Of a stretch of 58,859 nt of DNA, positions 49,658 to 58,845 are shown piece by piece. This DNA is from Fidelibacterota bacterium (GTDB lineage Bacteria > Fidelibacterota > Marinisomatia > SCGC-AAA003-L08 > JACNLC01). The translations under genes were made by a program, and so were the position numbers. Below the pieces are notes generated by a model that worked only from the letters and a program-made list of their open reading frames with translations, was not told the origin of the DNA and searched no databases. The DNA lies in contig JABMOW010000131.1 of the NCBI GenBank assembly GCA_013204025.1, positions 1 through 58,859 of the forward strand. The letters are read 5' to 3'. Each line of letters begins with the position of its first letter. The first letter of the stretch is position 1.

Positions 49658-52096
49658 ATGAATAAATATTCAGTTTTTGCACTGTTAATGGTTTCGTTCG
49701 TCTTTTGCACGGACGGACAATGGACAGCGATGGGTGGTCAGCAGATTTCATCCACGAAAATTGCGATTGAAATTGACAACGAAATTGCTCCCCGATTGGG
49801 GGAAGCAGCACCGCTATCTAAAGATTATTTTCCTGAACTGGTGACGCTTTCAAGACAGATACCGGAATTTAACTTTCGACCACTATTTACAAGTACCAAC
49901 TCTTTTAACGAAAAACACTATCGTCATCAACTGCACCTTTATTATGTCCTGGAATTTACTGAACCGGTAGATATCCTTTCCATCATGGATGAGTTAAGTA
50001 TCATCAATGGAATCATCTCCGTTGAACCGTCATACAAGGTAGATGCAAATCTGGTACCTAACGATCCCCTTTATCCATTACAATGGGCGCACAATAATTC
50101 GGGGCAGGCCATTTCATATGGTGGCAATGATGTTGGTACTCTCGATTGCGATACTGACACTGAAGAAGCCTGGGACATTACCACGGGTGACAGCGAAGTG
50201 ATCATTGCAATTTTGGATACGGGTGTTAATAATCATGAAGAATTTACAGGTCGGATGGTCCCCGGATATGATTTTGTGAACAACGATGATGACCCTGCAG
50301 ATGATTTCGGTCATGGATCTTCCTGTGCCGGGATAGCCGCTGCTGCCGGGAATAATGGTGTGGGGATTGCAGGTGTAGCTTGGGAATCTTCAATCATGTC
50401 TGTAAAAGTGTTGGATTCCGGTGGCTCTGGGAATGATACCGATATTGCCGATGCCATTACCTGGGCGTCAGACAATGGTGCAGACGTCATCAGCATGAGT
50501 TTGGGCGGTGGCGGATATACGGGTTACCTCGACAACGCCATCAATTACGCGGTAGATAATGGAACGGTCGTATTTGCAGCATCCGGGAATGATAATAATG
50601 GAACCGTCAGTTATCCTTCTGCCTACGATAATTGTATCTCTGTTGGAGCATTATCTCCCTGCAACGAAAGAAAGAACCCTGGTTCTTGTGATGGTGAAGA
50701 CTTTTGGGGCAGTAACTATGGAGATGAACTGGATTTCCTTTCCCCCGGTGTACGGATACATACTACTACAATGAGTGGCGGATACACTTCAACATTTAAC
50801 GGTACATCATCCGCATGTCCTCACGCCGCAGGTATCGCCGGATTGATCTTGGCAGCAGCTCCTGACCTGACACCGTTGGGAGTCCGAAATGTGATGCAAG
50901 CCACGTGCGATGATCTGGATATCCCCGGATGGGATTCTGAAACAGGATATGGACGATTGAATGCATTTTCAGCAGTGTCATATTCGCTCAGCCATCCCAC
51001 TATCGAATTGGATGTGGAATTACTAACATTTGACTTGGAAACCGGTGCAACGGACGAATCCCCCGTTTTTATATTAAATACCGGGGACGAAGAACTCATT
51101 TACACTATCGATACACAGCGGTACTATTTCGTGGATTCCCAATCCGATTATACCGATTATGATTGGGTTGACATTTCTCAAGACAATACCACTCTCACAA
51201 TTCCGCATAATGATCAGGCTGCACCTTCCTTTAATATTGGATTTGAGTTTCCTTTCTTCGGAGAAATGTATTCATCATGTATTGTAAATGCCAACGGATG
51301 GATGGGTTTTGGCGATGACAACACCTCTTGGCAGAATACAGGACTACCTAACCCCGATGCCCCAGCTCCAGCGATTTTCGGATTTTGGGACGATCTAAAT
51401 CCTGTCAACACTGGAAATAGTGCTGACATGGCTGGATACGTCAGGATCAACGCTTCACCAGAACGTCTGGTCGTGTGGTTTGATAACGTGGCACATTGGA
51501 TCGGTAGTGGAAGTATCTCTGGTACTTATGATTTTCAGATGGTTTTGTATCCAAGCGGTGCAATTATATTAAATTATAGATCGATGGACGGGGATGTGCA
51601 TTCTGCCACAATTGGCGTGCAGGATGGACTTGGACAAAACGCATTGTTAGTTCCCTATGATACCGATTTGATCACCAGCGATTATGCGTTTAAAGTTTTC
51701 CCTCCAGCAGAATGGGTAACTATTTCGGCTCTGGACGGAATTGTTCCACCCAGCGAAGCTGAAGAGATCACCGTCACCGTCGACGCAACAGGATTTTATG
51801 ACGGATCTTATTTTGCTCCCGTTACATTTTTAACCAATGACTTTGCTCACCCTGTTGTGACAATGCCTGTGATCATGAACGTGTCAGGTGCATTTTGTCA
51901 AGATTGGGCAATGGGCGATCTGAATAATGATTTGGCTCTGAATGTCCTGGATATCGTGATAATGGTTAACATTATCATTGGTGAGTTACAGGATCCGGGT
52001 GAATGCGCATTATGGGCGGCTGATATCAATGCTGATGGTGCTATCAATGTGCTGGATGTAGTGCTGGTATTGAATATAATTATTGACGGTAATTAG
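49658..52096 (+). CDS. Secreted subtilisin-like (S8) protease with extra beta domains and dockerin-like C-terminus
   Basis: 812 residues; AAAGGA about 7 bases before the ATG. Same N-terminal plan as the preceding gene with the triad at identical positions: Asp187 ('IAILDTGVNNH'), His219 ('FGHGSSCAG') and Ser384 ('NGTSSACPHAAG'); oxyanion Asn311; normal 'SLGGGG'. After the protease domain come about 300 residues of beta-sandwich material ('NIGFEFPFFGEMY', 'ILNYRSMDGDVHSATIGVQ'), absent from its neighbour, then a dockerin-like pair ('GDLNNDLALNVLDIVIMV', 'ADINADGAINVLDVVLVL'). Product is exported; substrate unknown. Tandem duplication with the gene before it. Confidence 0.94.
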   Translation: MNKYSVFALLMVSFVFCTDGQWTAMGGQQISSTKIAIEIDNEIAPRLGEAAPLSKDYFPELVTLSRQIPEFNFRPLFTSTNSFNEKHYRHQLHLYYVLEFTEPVDILSIMDELSIINGIISVEPSYKVDANLVPNDPLYPLQWAHNNSGQAISYGGNDVGTLDCDTDTEEAWDITTGDSEVIIAILDTGVNNHEEFTGRMVPGYDFVNNDDDPADDFGHGSSCAGIAAAAGNNGVGIAGVAWESSIMSVKVLDSGGSGNDTDIADAITWASDNGADVISMSLGGGGYTGYLDNAINYAVDNGTVVFAASGNDNNGTVSYPSAYDNCISVGALSPCNERKNPGSCDGEDFWGSNYGDELDFLSPGVRIHTTTMSGGYTSTFNGTSSACPHAAGIAGLILAAAPDLTPLGVRNVMQATCDDLDIPGWDSETGYGRLNAFSAVSYSLSHPTIELDVELLTFDLETGATDESPVFILNTGDEELIYTIDTQRYYFVDSQSDYTDYDWVDISQDNTTLTIPHNDQAAPSFNIGFEFPFFGEMYSSCIVNANGWMGFGDDNTSWQNTGLPNPDAPAPAIFGFWDDLNPVNTGNSADMAGYVRINASPERLVVWFDNVAHWIGSGSISGTYDFQMVLYPSGAIILNYRSMDGDVHSATIGVQDGLGQNALLVPYDTDLITSDYAFKVFPPAEWVTISALDGIVPPSEAEEITVTVDATGFYDGSYFAPVTFLTNDFAHPVVTMPVIMNVSGAFCQDWAMGDLNNDLALNVLDIVIMVNIIIGELQDPGECALWAADINADGAINVLDVVLVLNIIIDGN

Positions 52097-52291
52097 TAAC
52101 CAGCGATTCCTGCAATATCAGTTTCTTAAAACATAGGATGCCGGTCTCCGGATCAATCTTGGATTAATCGACCCTGTTAAATTCAAAACATAAATTATCG
52201 TTCGTAACGTATGGATGTCCCTCACTAACAACCCTGATTATTGGAAAAATAACTGGGGAAAATTGCCTGTTAATACCCTCAAATTAGAGTC

Positions 52292-52921
52292 ATGAAATAC
52301 AAACGTATTTTATCCATTTTCCTGATTGCCGGCATCGTCGTATTTATGTCTTCCTGTGGTGATCGTAAAGGTCGTGTATCTAGTCCCCCTGCAGAATCCG
52401 TAACGTGGGTGATTACTGCTGGTGAAAACGTGTTTCGCAACCTAATCACAGAACTTTCTCATACATTACAACAAGCCATCAAGAATGAAGGGATTGCCGG
52501 AGCAATAGATATGTGTAGTGTAGAAGCGCTGCCTCTGACCCAAAAAATTGCTGATGCCAATGATCAGATCACTCAGATAAAGCGAACATCCTATCAATAT
52601 CGGAACCGGAAAAACAAACCGGATAAATACGAAAAGGATGCATTGGATTACTTTAGAAAATTCGTCGATACAAATGTATCTCTTCCCTCATATTATGTAC
52701 AGAAGATCGAACAAAAATCAGGAGATTTTTACCGATATTATAAGCCTCTGACCATGATGCCCCTTTGCCTGAATTGTCATGGGATGGTTGAGAATATAAG
52801 TCCTGATGTGATGGAATCGTTGAAAAAGAAATATCCTAAAGACAAAGCCATAGGGTATTCATTGAATGATTTCAGAGGTGTGGTCAGTATTTCGTTATCC
52901 GAAAGTATCCAGGGGTACTGA
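52292..52921 (+). CDS. Haem c-binding lipoprotein (DUF3365 / Tll0287-like)
   Basis: 209 residues. Lipoprotein signal with Cys22 in 'FMSSCGDRKG'. A sensor-like helical domain with 'AIDMCSVEALPLTQKIA' and 'IKRTSYQYRNRKNKPD' matches DUF3365, and a single haem-c motif 'CLNCHG' lies at 159-164. Such proteins are periplasmic haem domains for redox or gas sensing. It is anchored in the envelope. No partner gene of a sensor kinase is adjacent. Confidence 0.88.
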   Translation: MKYKRILSIFLIAGIVVFMSSCGDRKGRVSSPPAESVTWVITAGENVFRNLITELSHTLQQAIKNEGIAGAIDMCSVEALPLTQKIADANDQITQIKRTSYQYRNRKNKPDKYEKDALDYFRKFVDTNVSLPSYYVQKIEQKSGDFYRYYKPLTMMPLCLNCHGMVENISPDVMESLKKKYPKDKAIGYSLNDFRGVVSISLSESIQGY

Positions 52922-52984
52922 CACTGATCTCATTCATATCCACCATCCTTCCAAACCAAATAACCGAAAAATATTGGCACTAGA

Positions 52985-53932
52985 ATGATATTCCAGGAAT
53001 ACTATGGTGAAATCTTTTCCTTGCTCAGTGCGATTTTGTGGGCATTGGCAGTTATTTTATTTAAAAAAACTGGTGAATCCATATCTCCAATAGCGCTGAA
53101 TCCGTTTAAGAATGTTCTGGCGCAAATCCTATTTTTAATAACCATCCTGGTTCTTGGACAGCCCATCCTTCAAACCTTCGATCCAACGGGGATAAACGGA
53201 TTTTCTTCATCAGACTATGTACGTCTTATCATTAGCGGTGTGGTGGGTATCGGGATCGCTGATTTGCTCTTTTTTAAATCCCTCAATATTTTGGGTGCTG
53301 GTTTTTCTGCCATCGTGGATACCATGTACAGTCCATCGGTAATATTTTTTGCTTTTCTAATGCTGGGTGAGAGACTGACTTTCATACAAGTCGTTGGCGC
53401 AGGCTTGGTGGTCACAGCCATATTGTTTGCATCCTTCCAATTTCGAAATCTGCCCGCACCTCCAAAAGAAATGAAGTATGGAATATTATTGGGTGTATTG
53501 GCATTGGCATTGATGGGCTTCGGGATTGTTCTGACAAAGCCTGTTCTCAATAAACTACCACTGGATTTTGGTCTGCAGATGTGGGTGGCAGGTTTCAGAC
53601 TGCTACCGGGTACCATTTTTTCACTGATCGTATTTTTTTATGTGAGTCGTAAGCGTGACCTGATCACCCCGTTTTATAATCGAAAGGTATGGTTTCCACT
53701 GGTGGGGAGTTCAGTTTTGGGGACGTTTTTGGGAATGACCTGCTGGATTATCGGAATGACCTATACTACCGCATCCATTGCCAGTATTTTAAATCAAACT
53801 GCCACAATTTTTATTCTGTTATTCGCTTGGATGTTCTTAAAAGAACCTATTTCATGGCGTCGGATCATTGCAGTTATCCTGGCTTTATCAGGTGTGATGT
53901 TGGTCATTTTGGGAGACAAACTGACGACCTGA
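52985..53932 (+). CDS. EamA/DMT-family transporter (second copy type)
   Basis: 315 residues with ten hydrophobic segments in two halves. Each half has the EamA pattern: 'LSAILWALAVILFKKTGE' then 'DTMYSPSVIFFAFLMLGERL' in the first, 'GMTYTTASIASILNQTATIF' and 'AWMFLKEPISWRRIIAVIL' in the second. Substrate unknown. It starts 63 bases after the haem lipoprotein gene and ends 22 bases before a convergent gene. Confidence 0.9.
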   Translation: MIFQEYYGEIFSLLSAILWALAVILFKKTGESISPIALNPFKNVLAQILFLITILVLGQPILQTFDPTGINGFSSSDYVRLIISGVVGIGIADLLFFKSLNILGAGFSAIVDTMYSPSVIFFAFLMLGERLTFIQVVGAGLVVTAILFASFQFRNLPAPPKEMKYGILLGVLALALMGFGIVLTKPVLNKLPLDFGLQMWVAGFRLLPGTIFSLIVFFYVSRKRDLITPFYNRKVWFPLVGSSVLGTFLGMTCWIIGMTYTTASIASILNQTATIFILLFAWMFLKEPISWRRIIAVILALSGVMLVILGDKLTT

Positions 53933-53954
53933 TTTTTTTCTTATTTAATTTAGA

Positions 53955-55205
53955 TTAGGTTTTTTTATCCTTTTTCTTGGCAGCAGGAAATAACACATTA
54001 TTCAAAATAAGCCGGTAGCCTGGTGAATTCCGGTGGAGCGAAAGATCAGTGGGTGGATCACCCACATAGTGACGGTAATCTTCCGGGTCATGCCCTGCTA
54101 GAAATGTATATGTCCCCTTCCCCACATTCCCATGAATATATTTGATCTGCTCATCGTTTTGCACTTCACCTAAAATCACCACACTTTTCTTTAGTGTACT
54201 TCGACGAAAACCAGTGGTTTGTCCCATAAATCCTTTTATCACGCCTACATGACATTGGGTGAGCATAGTGGGCACTGGATCCCATTTTGCAGAAAACTCA
54301 AATAGTGAAAAATAATCTGCCTCTGCGCTTTTGGTTGTGGGCATATGGCTGGGTGGGATGTCAATTGTGGAATACTCGTAAACGTTGGGGTCAGTATACA
54401 ATCGATAATTCTCAAAGGCGATCCCCCGGTTGAAATCCATCTTTTGTGCATAAGCCGGATCAACTGGAGTGCCATCATATACTGAAGCGACGATATCTGT
54501 TGTACCGGCTGCCAGAGCGATATCGAATGAATCAGTGGCAGAACACATAGCGAACATGAATCCTCCAGTTTGTACATAATCCAAAATGACCCGCGAAACC
54601 GCTTTTTTCAATTCATGAACGGAAGGAAATCCGTGTTGAGAGGCGATCAGTTTTGAATCTGCCTCCTGCTGCTTGTACCATTGGGCGTTGTGATAACTCC
54701 GGTAGAATTTGCCATACTGTCCCGTGAAGTCTTCGTGATGGAGATGCAGCCAATCGTAGTCCTTCAGTTTTCCAGTGAGGACTTCATGATCGAAGATCAC
54801 ATCGTATTCGATCTCCGCATACTCAAGAGCAAGCGTGACGGCATCATCCCAAGGCTGTTTATCAGGCGGTGAATAAACGGCAACATCAGGTGCTTTTTCA
54901 AGGAGAACGGAATCCATATTTTGTTCGTCAATCGTGCCGTAGATCGTTCCCATCATGCCCGCGTCCACCGTTTCATATGTGACCCCTCGTAGAACACACT
55001 CTCTGTCGATATTGGCGTAATAGTCTATTAAAAATGATCCGCCACGGTAATTCAATAACCATTCAATGTTGATTCCCTGATCCAGTACCCAGAATGCAAT
55101 GCCATAGGCTTTCAGGTGGTCGGTTTGAGCCAAATCCATGGGGATCATTAATTTTTGTGCCCACATAGGCATGATCAATAAACACAGTATAATCGCTTTT
55201 TTCAC
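53955..55205 (-). CDS. Uncharacterised secreted protein, conserved in FCB bacteria
   Basis: 416 residues. Signal peptide about 1-16 ('IILCLLIMPMWAQ'). Conserved-looking segments are 'MDLAQTDHLKAYGIAFW', 'LLNYRGGSFL', 'YSPPDKQPWDDAVTLAL' and 'WLHLHHEDFTGQYGKFYRSY', with 'GGFMFAMCSATDSFDIALAAG' later, suggesting a glutamine-amidotransferase-like fold. Relatives are often labelled asparagine synthetase B in public data, but I see no N-terminal nucleophile Cys and no ATP-pyrophosphatase SGGxDS motif, so that name is not supported. The C-terminus is a Lys-rich tail. Convergent with the DMT gene. Confidence 0.8.
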   Translation of the reverse strand: MKKAIILCLLIMPMWAQKLMIPMDLAQTDHLKAYGIAFWVLDQGINIEWLLNYRGGSFLIDYYANIDRECVLRGVTYETVDAGMMGTIYGTIDEQNMDSVLLEKAPDVAVYSPPDKQPWDDAVTLALEYAEIEYDVIFDHEVLTGKLKDYDWLHLHHEDFTGQYGKFYRSYHNAQWYKQQEADSKLIASQHGFPSVHELKKAVSRVILDYVQTGGFMFAMCSATDSFDIALAAGTTDIVASVYDGTPVDPAYAQKMDFNRGIAFENYRLYTDPNVYEYSTIDIPPSHMPTTKSAEADYFSLFEFSAKWDPVPTMLTQCHVGVIKGFMGQTTGFRRSTLKKSVVILGEVQNDEQIKYIHGNVGKGTYTFLAGHDPEDYRHYVGDPPTDLSLHRNSPGYRLILNNVLFPAAKKKDKKT

Positions 55206-55442
55206 TTCATTCCTTTTGATTTCGGGATATTTGTCCTATTCACCAGCCCTGCAGGTTATGGAAAATGGGATTTGTTAAACGGGTCGAAATTTATCAGTTA
55301 CCAGTGCGTGGATTTAAGCACATTCTGAAGGGGAAGTTCCGATCGTAAATGGTGACTGCTTGTTAACGAGATAAATTGGTGTAGCAAAACTCACCGTGAG
55401 AAGGTGGACTCCCGTAAATATAAGTACGTTTATCTAAAATTA

Positions 55443-55937
55443 TCAGGAACAGCAACTTAAATCAGGTGGATTATCCCAGTCCACAGGACCGTTGTCAAAT
55501 CGGTATTTTAATTGAGGAAACACAATCTTTAGCCATGCATCGGTAAAATACTCAAATGCATCGTCCCATTGATCACCAGTGCCCCAACCATCATGATGTA
55601 GGGTGACCTTCGTCTTTTCTGTGCTGATCTCTTCAAATCGGATCACCACATGCGTCCACTGTTTGCTAACTTCGGACAAATGCGGTGGTGCGTTCCAGGT
55701 AAATGCCAGCATTTTGTGTGGTTGAATCGCCAGTATGCGTACGCCTTCTGCGCCTCTGAATCCCGGTTTGCCATTGGGATTAAATAATATTTCGTATTTT
55801 CCATCGACCATGAGTTCGATATTAGCCGCTGGGGCAAAGAATGAGGTAATCCCTTTTTCGGTCGTCCAGACATCCCACACATCCTGGATGGATGCATTGC
55901 AAATCGTCTCCCCAACGATACTTCGGTTATAATTCAT
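55443..55937 (-). CDS. SRPBCC / AHSA1-like protein
   Basis: 164 residues of the START/Bet v1-like superfamily. 'IVGETICNASIQDVWDVWTT' at the start, 'FFAPAANIELMVDGKYEILF', 'KMLAFTWNAPPH' and 'KTKVTLHHDGWGTGDQWDDAFEYF' are AHSA1 (Aha1-C-like) signatures. These proteins bind hydrophobic ligands or act in stress responses; specific function unknown. It ends in Cys-Cys-Ser. Neighbours are unrelated. Confidence 0.88.
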   Translation of the reverse strand: MNYNRSIVGETICNASIQDVWDVWTTEKGITSFFAPAANIELMVDGKYEILFNPNGKPGFRGAEGVRILAIQPHKMLAFTWNAPPHLSEVSKQWTHVVIRFEEISTEKTKVTLHHDGWGTGDQWDDAFEYFTDAWLKIVFPQLKYRFDNGPVDWDNPPDLSCCS

Positions 55938-56250
55938 TGTTTTACCTCTAATTGATTTGTCTCATTATGGTTTACTCCCGTCCTTAAAGTCAGGGAATTT
56001 TTTTCTCAATTTTTTGTTCTCTTACCAATGCCAACTCGTAAACTTGCCACTTCTTGCTATATTTTACTCAAACTAGCAATATTCATTTTCTTTCAAGTCA
56101 GTTACAAAGGCACCCTTCCCATGACAAGGGGAAGGGATGGGGTTCCTGCACCCTGCCACTGCTAACTGCTTCTGCTGTCTACCACTGCCAACTCGTAAAC
56201 TTCCCAAACCATGGATGGTGAGCTTGTCGAACCACAACTCGCTAACTTTC
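55938..56250. other. Intergenic region with short direct repeats and a REP-like arm
   Basis: About 310 bases. GCCAACTCGTAAACTT occurs at 56030-56045 and again at 56187-56202. Between and beside them are CACTGCTAACTGCTTCTGC-type low-complexity stretches like those near 19000. The segment ACCATGGATGGTGAGCTTGTCGAACCACAAC (56209-56239) matches the REP-like right arm at 24281. No gene supported. Confidence 0.55.
56217..56241. repeat. Second copy of the REP-like arm
   Basis: GGTGAGCTTGTCGAACCACAACTCG differs from the copy at 24279-24302 at few positions. Only one arm is present here, so it is a singlet copy rather than a folded pair. Confidence 0.55.
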
Positions 56251-56901
56251 CTATCTCCGTTTCGCTACCAACTGCGCCCATGCATGTCGTTCCGGGGTGG
56301 CGTCGCCATGCTGATGCCAAGGTCCCAGTCCCTCCCAATGATGGATAATATCCACTCTGTCAAATAAACGAAGTATCTCCCCCGGTGCCAGAAAAGTGCG
56401 AATCTTTCTATCATCAATTTCAAAAGACAAATCGCCAATTTGTTTACCCTGTTCTCCATACCGGACGAAAGACGAATCATCAGAGGTAAATGCGGTCACA
56501 AAAATGAGGCTACCGGGTTGTGTCCATTCCATTACCTTTTCAGTGAGCAATCGAATGTCATCCCGGGTCAGTATTGGGATCAGTCCGAATGCCAGGATGG
56601 CACCAAATACGGTGGCCGAGGGGATAAAATCTTGAATAGATGCCACAGACGCAGAGATCGCCACTCCAGCCTGTTTTGCATTTGCAAGCGTCTGATCAAC
56701 AGCGATCTGATATGGATCGATGGCGGTCACTGATAATCCTTTACCAGCAAGATACAGGCTGTTTCTGCCCTGACCGCAGCCCAAATCCAGTGCCGGTATA
56801 GTCGTGGGGATCTGCGATAGAAAGTTCACCAACAAGGGTTCAGGATCTTCTCCAAAAATTGCCTTCCCAGAATGGTATAGCGTTGAAAAATCTTTACTCA
56901 C
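56251..56901 (-). CDS. Class I SAM-dependent methyltransferase (TehB-like)
   Basis: 216 residues from the GTG at 56901 ('VSKDFSTLYHSGKAIFG'), chosen because AAGGA lies 5 bases upstream; an earlier GTG at 56922 would extend it into the previous gene. SAM motif 'ALDLGCGQGRNSLYLAGKG' and 'VTAIDPYQIAVDQ'; 'GAILAFGLIPILTRDDIRLL' later. TehB-type enzymes methylate small thiols or metalloids; substrate not known. The start lies inside the end of the upstream methyltransferase gene (8-base overlap), so they are translationally linked. Confidence 0.85.
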   Translation of the reverse strand: MSKDFSTLYHSGKAIFGEDPEPLLVNFLSQIPTTIPALDLGCGQGRNSLYLAGKGLSVTAIDPYQIAVDQTLANAKQAGVAISASVASIQDFIPSATVFGAILAFGLIPILTRDDIRLLTEKVMEWTQPGSLIFVTAFTSDDSSFVRYGEQGKQIGDLSFEIDDRKIRTFLAPGEILRLFDRVDIIHHWEGLGPWHQHGDATPERHAWAQLVAKRR

Positions 56902-57550
56902 GGGTTTCCTTTTCGTACACACGTACTTGCCAAATAAAGGAATGTCGAACCTGTAACAGTCGAAATCCGTTCTGTCGAACTATGGCATCCACGTCGTTGG
57001 TGGAATGAACGTACACTCTGAAGGGTATCCGTCGAAGCTTCAATGTCCAATGCACCAATGGCAGGCTCCATTTGATAAAAAATCTTTCTCGGGGGAAGAC
57101 GACAGCATAGACACGAGTCGCCAAACCGGATGATTTTTCCACCAGCGTCTTCATATCCGGGTAGCAGCAGATCACCCGGTCGAGGGTCACAATATCCGCC
57201 ATGTCCGGACGGATGCTGTCATCAGTAAAATCACCATGGGTTCGTTGAATTTTATCACCGACGCCCCGTTTCTCCGCCATCTGCGATGCCAGATCGTGAT
57301 AGGAGGAGGACGCATCAATGCTGTTTACCTGTGTCACACCATACTTCAACAATTCGTATTGAATGGCACCGATCCCACCGCCGATATCGATAAGGGACGA
57401 TCCCCCTTGTCGAATATTTTTCCGCACGCAATCGATGAGCCATCTGGTGGTTTTTCTGGGTCCGTGTTTTTCATAGCGACGAATCTCCTTGCGGGCTGTT
57501 TTGGCATTGAATATTTTTTCAATTCCGGTGCACTGGCAGCATTCGTACAT
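56894..57550 (-). CDS. SAM-dependent methyltransferase (BchM-like fold, small-molecule)
   Basis: 218 residues. 'CCQCTGIEKIF' at the start is a small Cys motif. SAM motif 'LIDIGGGIGAIQYELLK' and 'SIDASSSYHDLA', then 'VTLDRVICCYPDM', as in proteins automatically labelled magnesium-protoporphyrin O-methyltransferase in non-phototrophs. No bacteriochlorophyll gene is near, so that name is not implied. It is followed directly by a second methyltransferase gene. Confidence 0.85.
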   Translation of the reverse strand: MYECCQCTGIEKIFNAKTARKEIRRYEKHGPRKTTRWLIDCVRKNIRQGGSSLIDIGGGIGAIQYELLKYGVTQVNSIDASSSYHDLASQMAEKRGVGDKIQRTHGDFTDDSIRPDMADIVTLDRVICCYPDMKTLVEKSSGLATRVYAVVFPRERFFIKWSLPLVHWTLKLRRIPFRVYVHSTNDVDAIVRQNGFRLLQVRHSFIWQVRVYEKETRE

Positions 57551-57614
57551 GTGGGGTTCTCCCGAGTTTTAAATGTCTTTGTGATGATGAAGATACAAAA
57601 TATCAACACCGTTT

Positions 57615-58688
57615 TCAGAAATTCAGCGTTATCTGATCAACGGATTCCTCCGCCTTTTCCGGTTCTAAATTTGAAAAAGAAACTCCTAACAGTCGTACCG
57701 GTTTTTTGGGCGGATGCGGCGTATTGAGCAGTTCCAGGGATTTTTCCAACAGTTCGGGATATCCGATAACGGATTCACCAAATGTGCGGCTTCGGGTATT
57801 GACTTCGAAATCGTGGTATTTGATCTTCAGTGTGAGCGTGCGCCCGGCGAACTGTTTTTTCTCCATACGCTCCCACACCTTTCGGCAGATGATTCCCAAT
57901 TGGATAACCATTGATTCCCGATCTTTCAGATCAGTATCAAAAGTTCGCTCGGCACCCAACGATTTCCGGATTCTGATGGAGGATACTTCCCGGTTATCCT
58001 CGCCACGTACTGCATGAAAATAGTATCCACCGGATTTCCCGAATTTCAGAAGCAGATCTTCGCGGGACCATTGTTTTAAATCCATGCCGTTGTGGATACC
58101 GACGGATTTCATTTTCTCGGCGGTGACTTTCCCGATGCCATAGAATTTTTCGATGGGTAATTTCTCCAGGAAATCGATGGCTTTTTCAGGTGGGATGACA
58201 GTGAGTCCGTCAGGTTTGTTTATATCGGATGCGATCTTTGCCAGAAATTTGTTATACGATACACCGGCGGATGCGGTGAGTTGAGTCTCCGCTTTTATAC
58301 GGGCACGGATCTCTTTGGCGATTTGTGATGCGGAATTGAACCGTACCTTATTGCAGGTCACATCCAAGTAGGCTTCATCCAGCGAAAGGGGTTCAACCTT
58401 GTCGGTGTAGTCACGAAATATTTTCATGATCTGCCGGGAGACTTCGGTGTACACGTCGAAATGGGGTCTCACAAAAATGATGTGTGGACATTTTTTATAT
58501 GCGGTTCGCGATGGCATGGCTGAATGGATACCATACTTCCGCGCTTCATAACTGGCTGCAGCCACCACACCACGGATTTTCGATCCACCCACTGCCACGG
58601 GTTTACCGCGATATTCGGGATGGTCTCTCTGCTCGACGGACGCATAAAAGGCATCCATGTCAACGTGTATGATCTTTCGGTGATCCAT
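57615..58688 (-). CDS. dinB: DNA polymerase IV (Y-family)
   Basis: 357 residues from the ATG at 58688 ('MDHRKIIHVDMDAFYASVEQ'). An ATG further upstream (58790) is rejected because it lies inside the Fur-like palindrome and would add an unrelated leader. Catalytic 'DMDAFYASVE' and 'PLSLDEAYLD', 'TASAGVSYNKFLAKIASD' and the little-finger end are present. It copies past damaged bases and is error-prone. No LexA-type box was identified before it. Confidence 0.95.
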   Translation of the reverse strand: MDHRKIIHVDMDAFYASVEQRDHPEYRGKPVAVGGSKIRGVVAAASYEARKYGIHSAMPSRTAYKKCPHIIFVRPHFDVYTEVSRQIMKIFRDYTDKVEPLSLDEAYLDVTCNKVRFNSASQIAKEIRARIKAETQLTASAGVSYNKFLAKIASDINKPDGLTVIPPEKAIDFLEKLPIEKFYGIGKVTAEKMKSVGIHNGMDLKQWSREDLLLKFGKSGGYYFHAVRGEDNREVSSIRIRKSLGAERTFDTDLKDRESMVIQLGIICRKVWERMEKKQFAGRTLTLKIKYHDFEVNTRSRTFGESVIGYPELLEKSLELLNTPHPPKKPVRLLGVSFSNLEPEKAEESVDQITLNF

Positions 58689-58772
58689 GGGGGGATAATT
58701 TAGAAAAGAATGCAAATCCGGAGCTGTGAATATCATGGAGAAAATAGGAGTTTGTGAAGAAATAATTATTGT

Positions 58773-58791
58773 ATTGAGAATGATTCTCAAT
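58773..58791. promoter_or_regulatory. Fur-box-like 19-base palindrome
   Basis: ATTGAGAAT-G-ATTCTCAAT is a perfect 9-1-9 palindrome whose core TGAGAAT-G-ATTCTCA matches the 7-1-7 Fur operator form (TGATAATGATTATCA in E. coli). It sits 55 bases before the ATG of the next gene and 85 bases before dinB. Control of the right-hand gene by iron is likely. Confidence 0.75.
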
Positions 58792-58845
58792 TTAATATTC
58801 GATGTTGGAACATCATTTTATTCACTTTTTTTGGAGACATCAATT

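Noticed and set aside
53930-53985. T-rich convergent junction considered as a bidirectional terminator
   Set aside because: Only a weak CCTGAT/ATTAGG pairing with a mismatch; not enough to call.
58689-58790. Upstream extension of dinB
   Set aside because: Begins within the Fur-like palindrome and adds residues absent from DNA polymerase IV.
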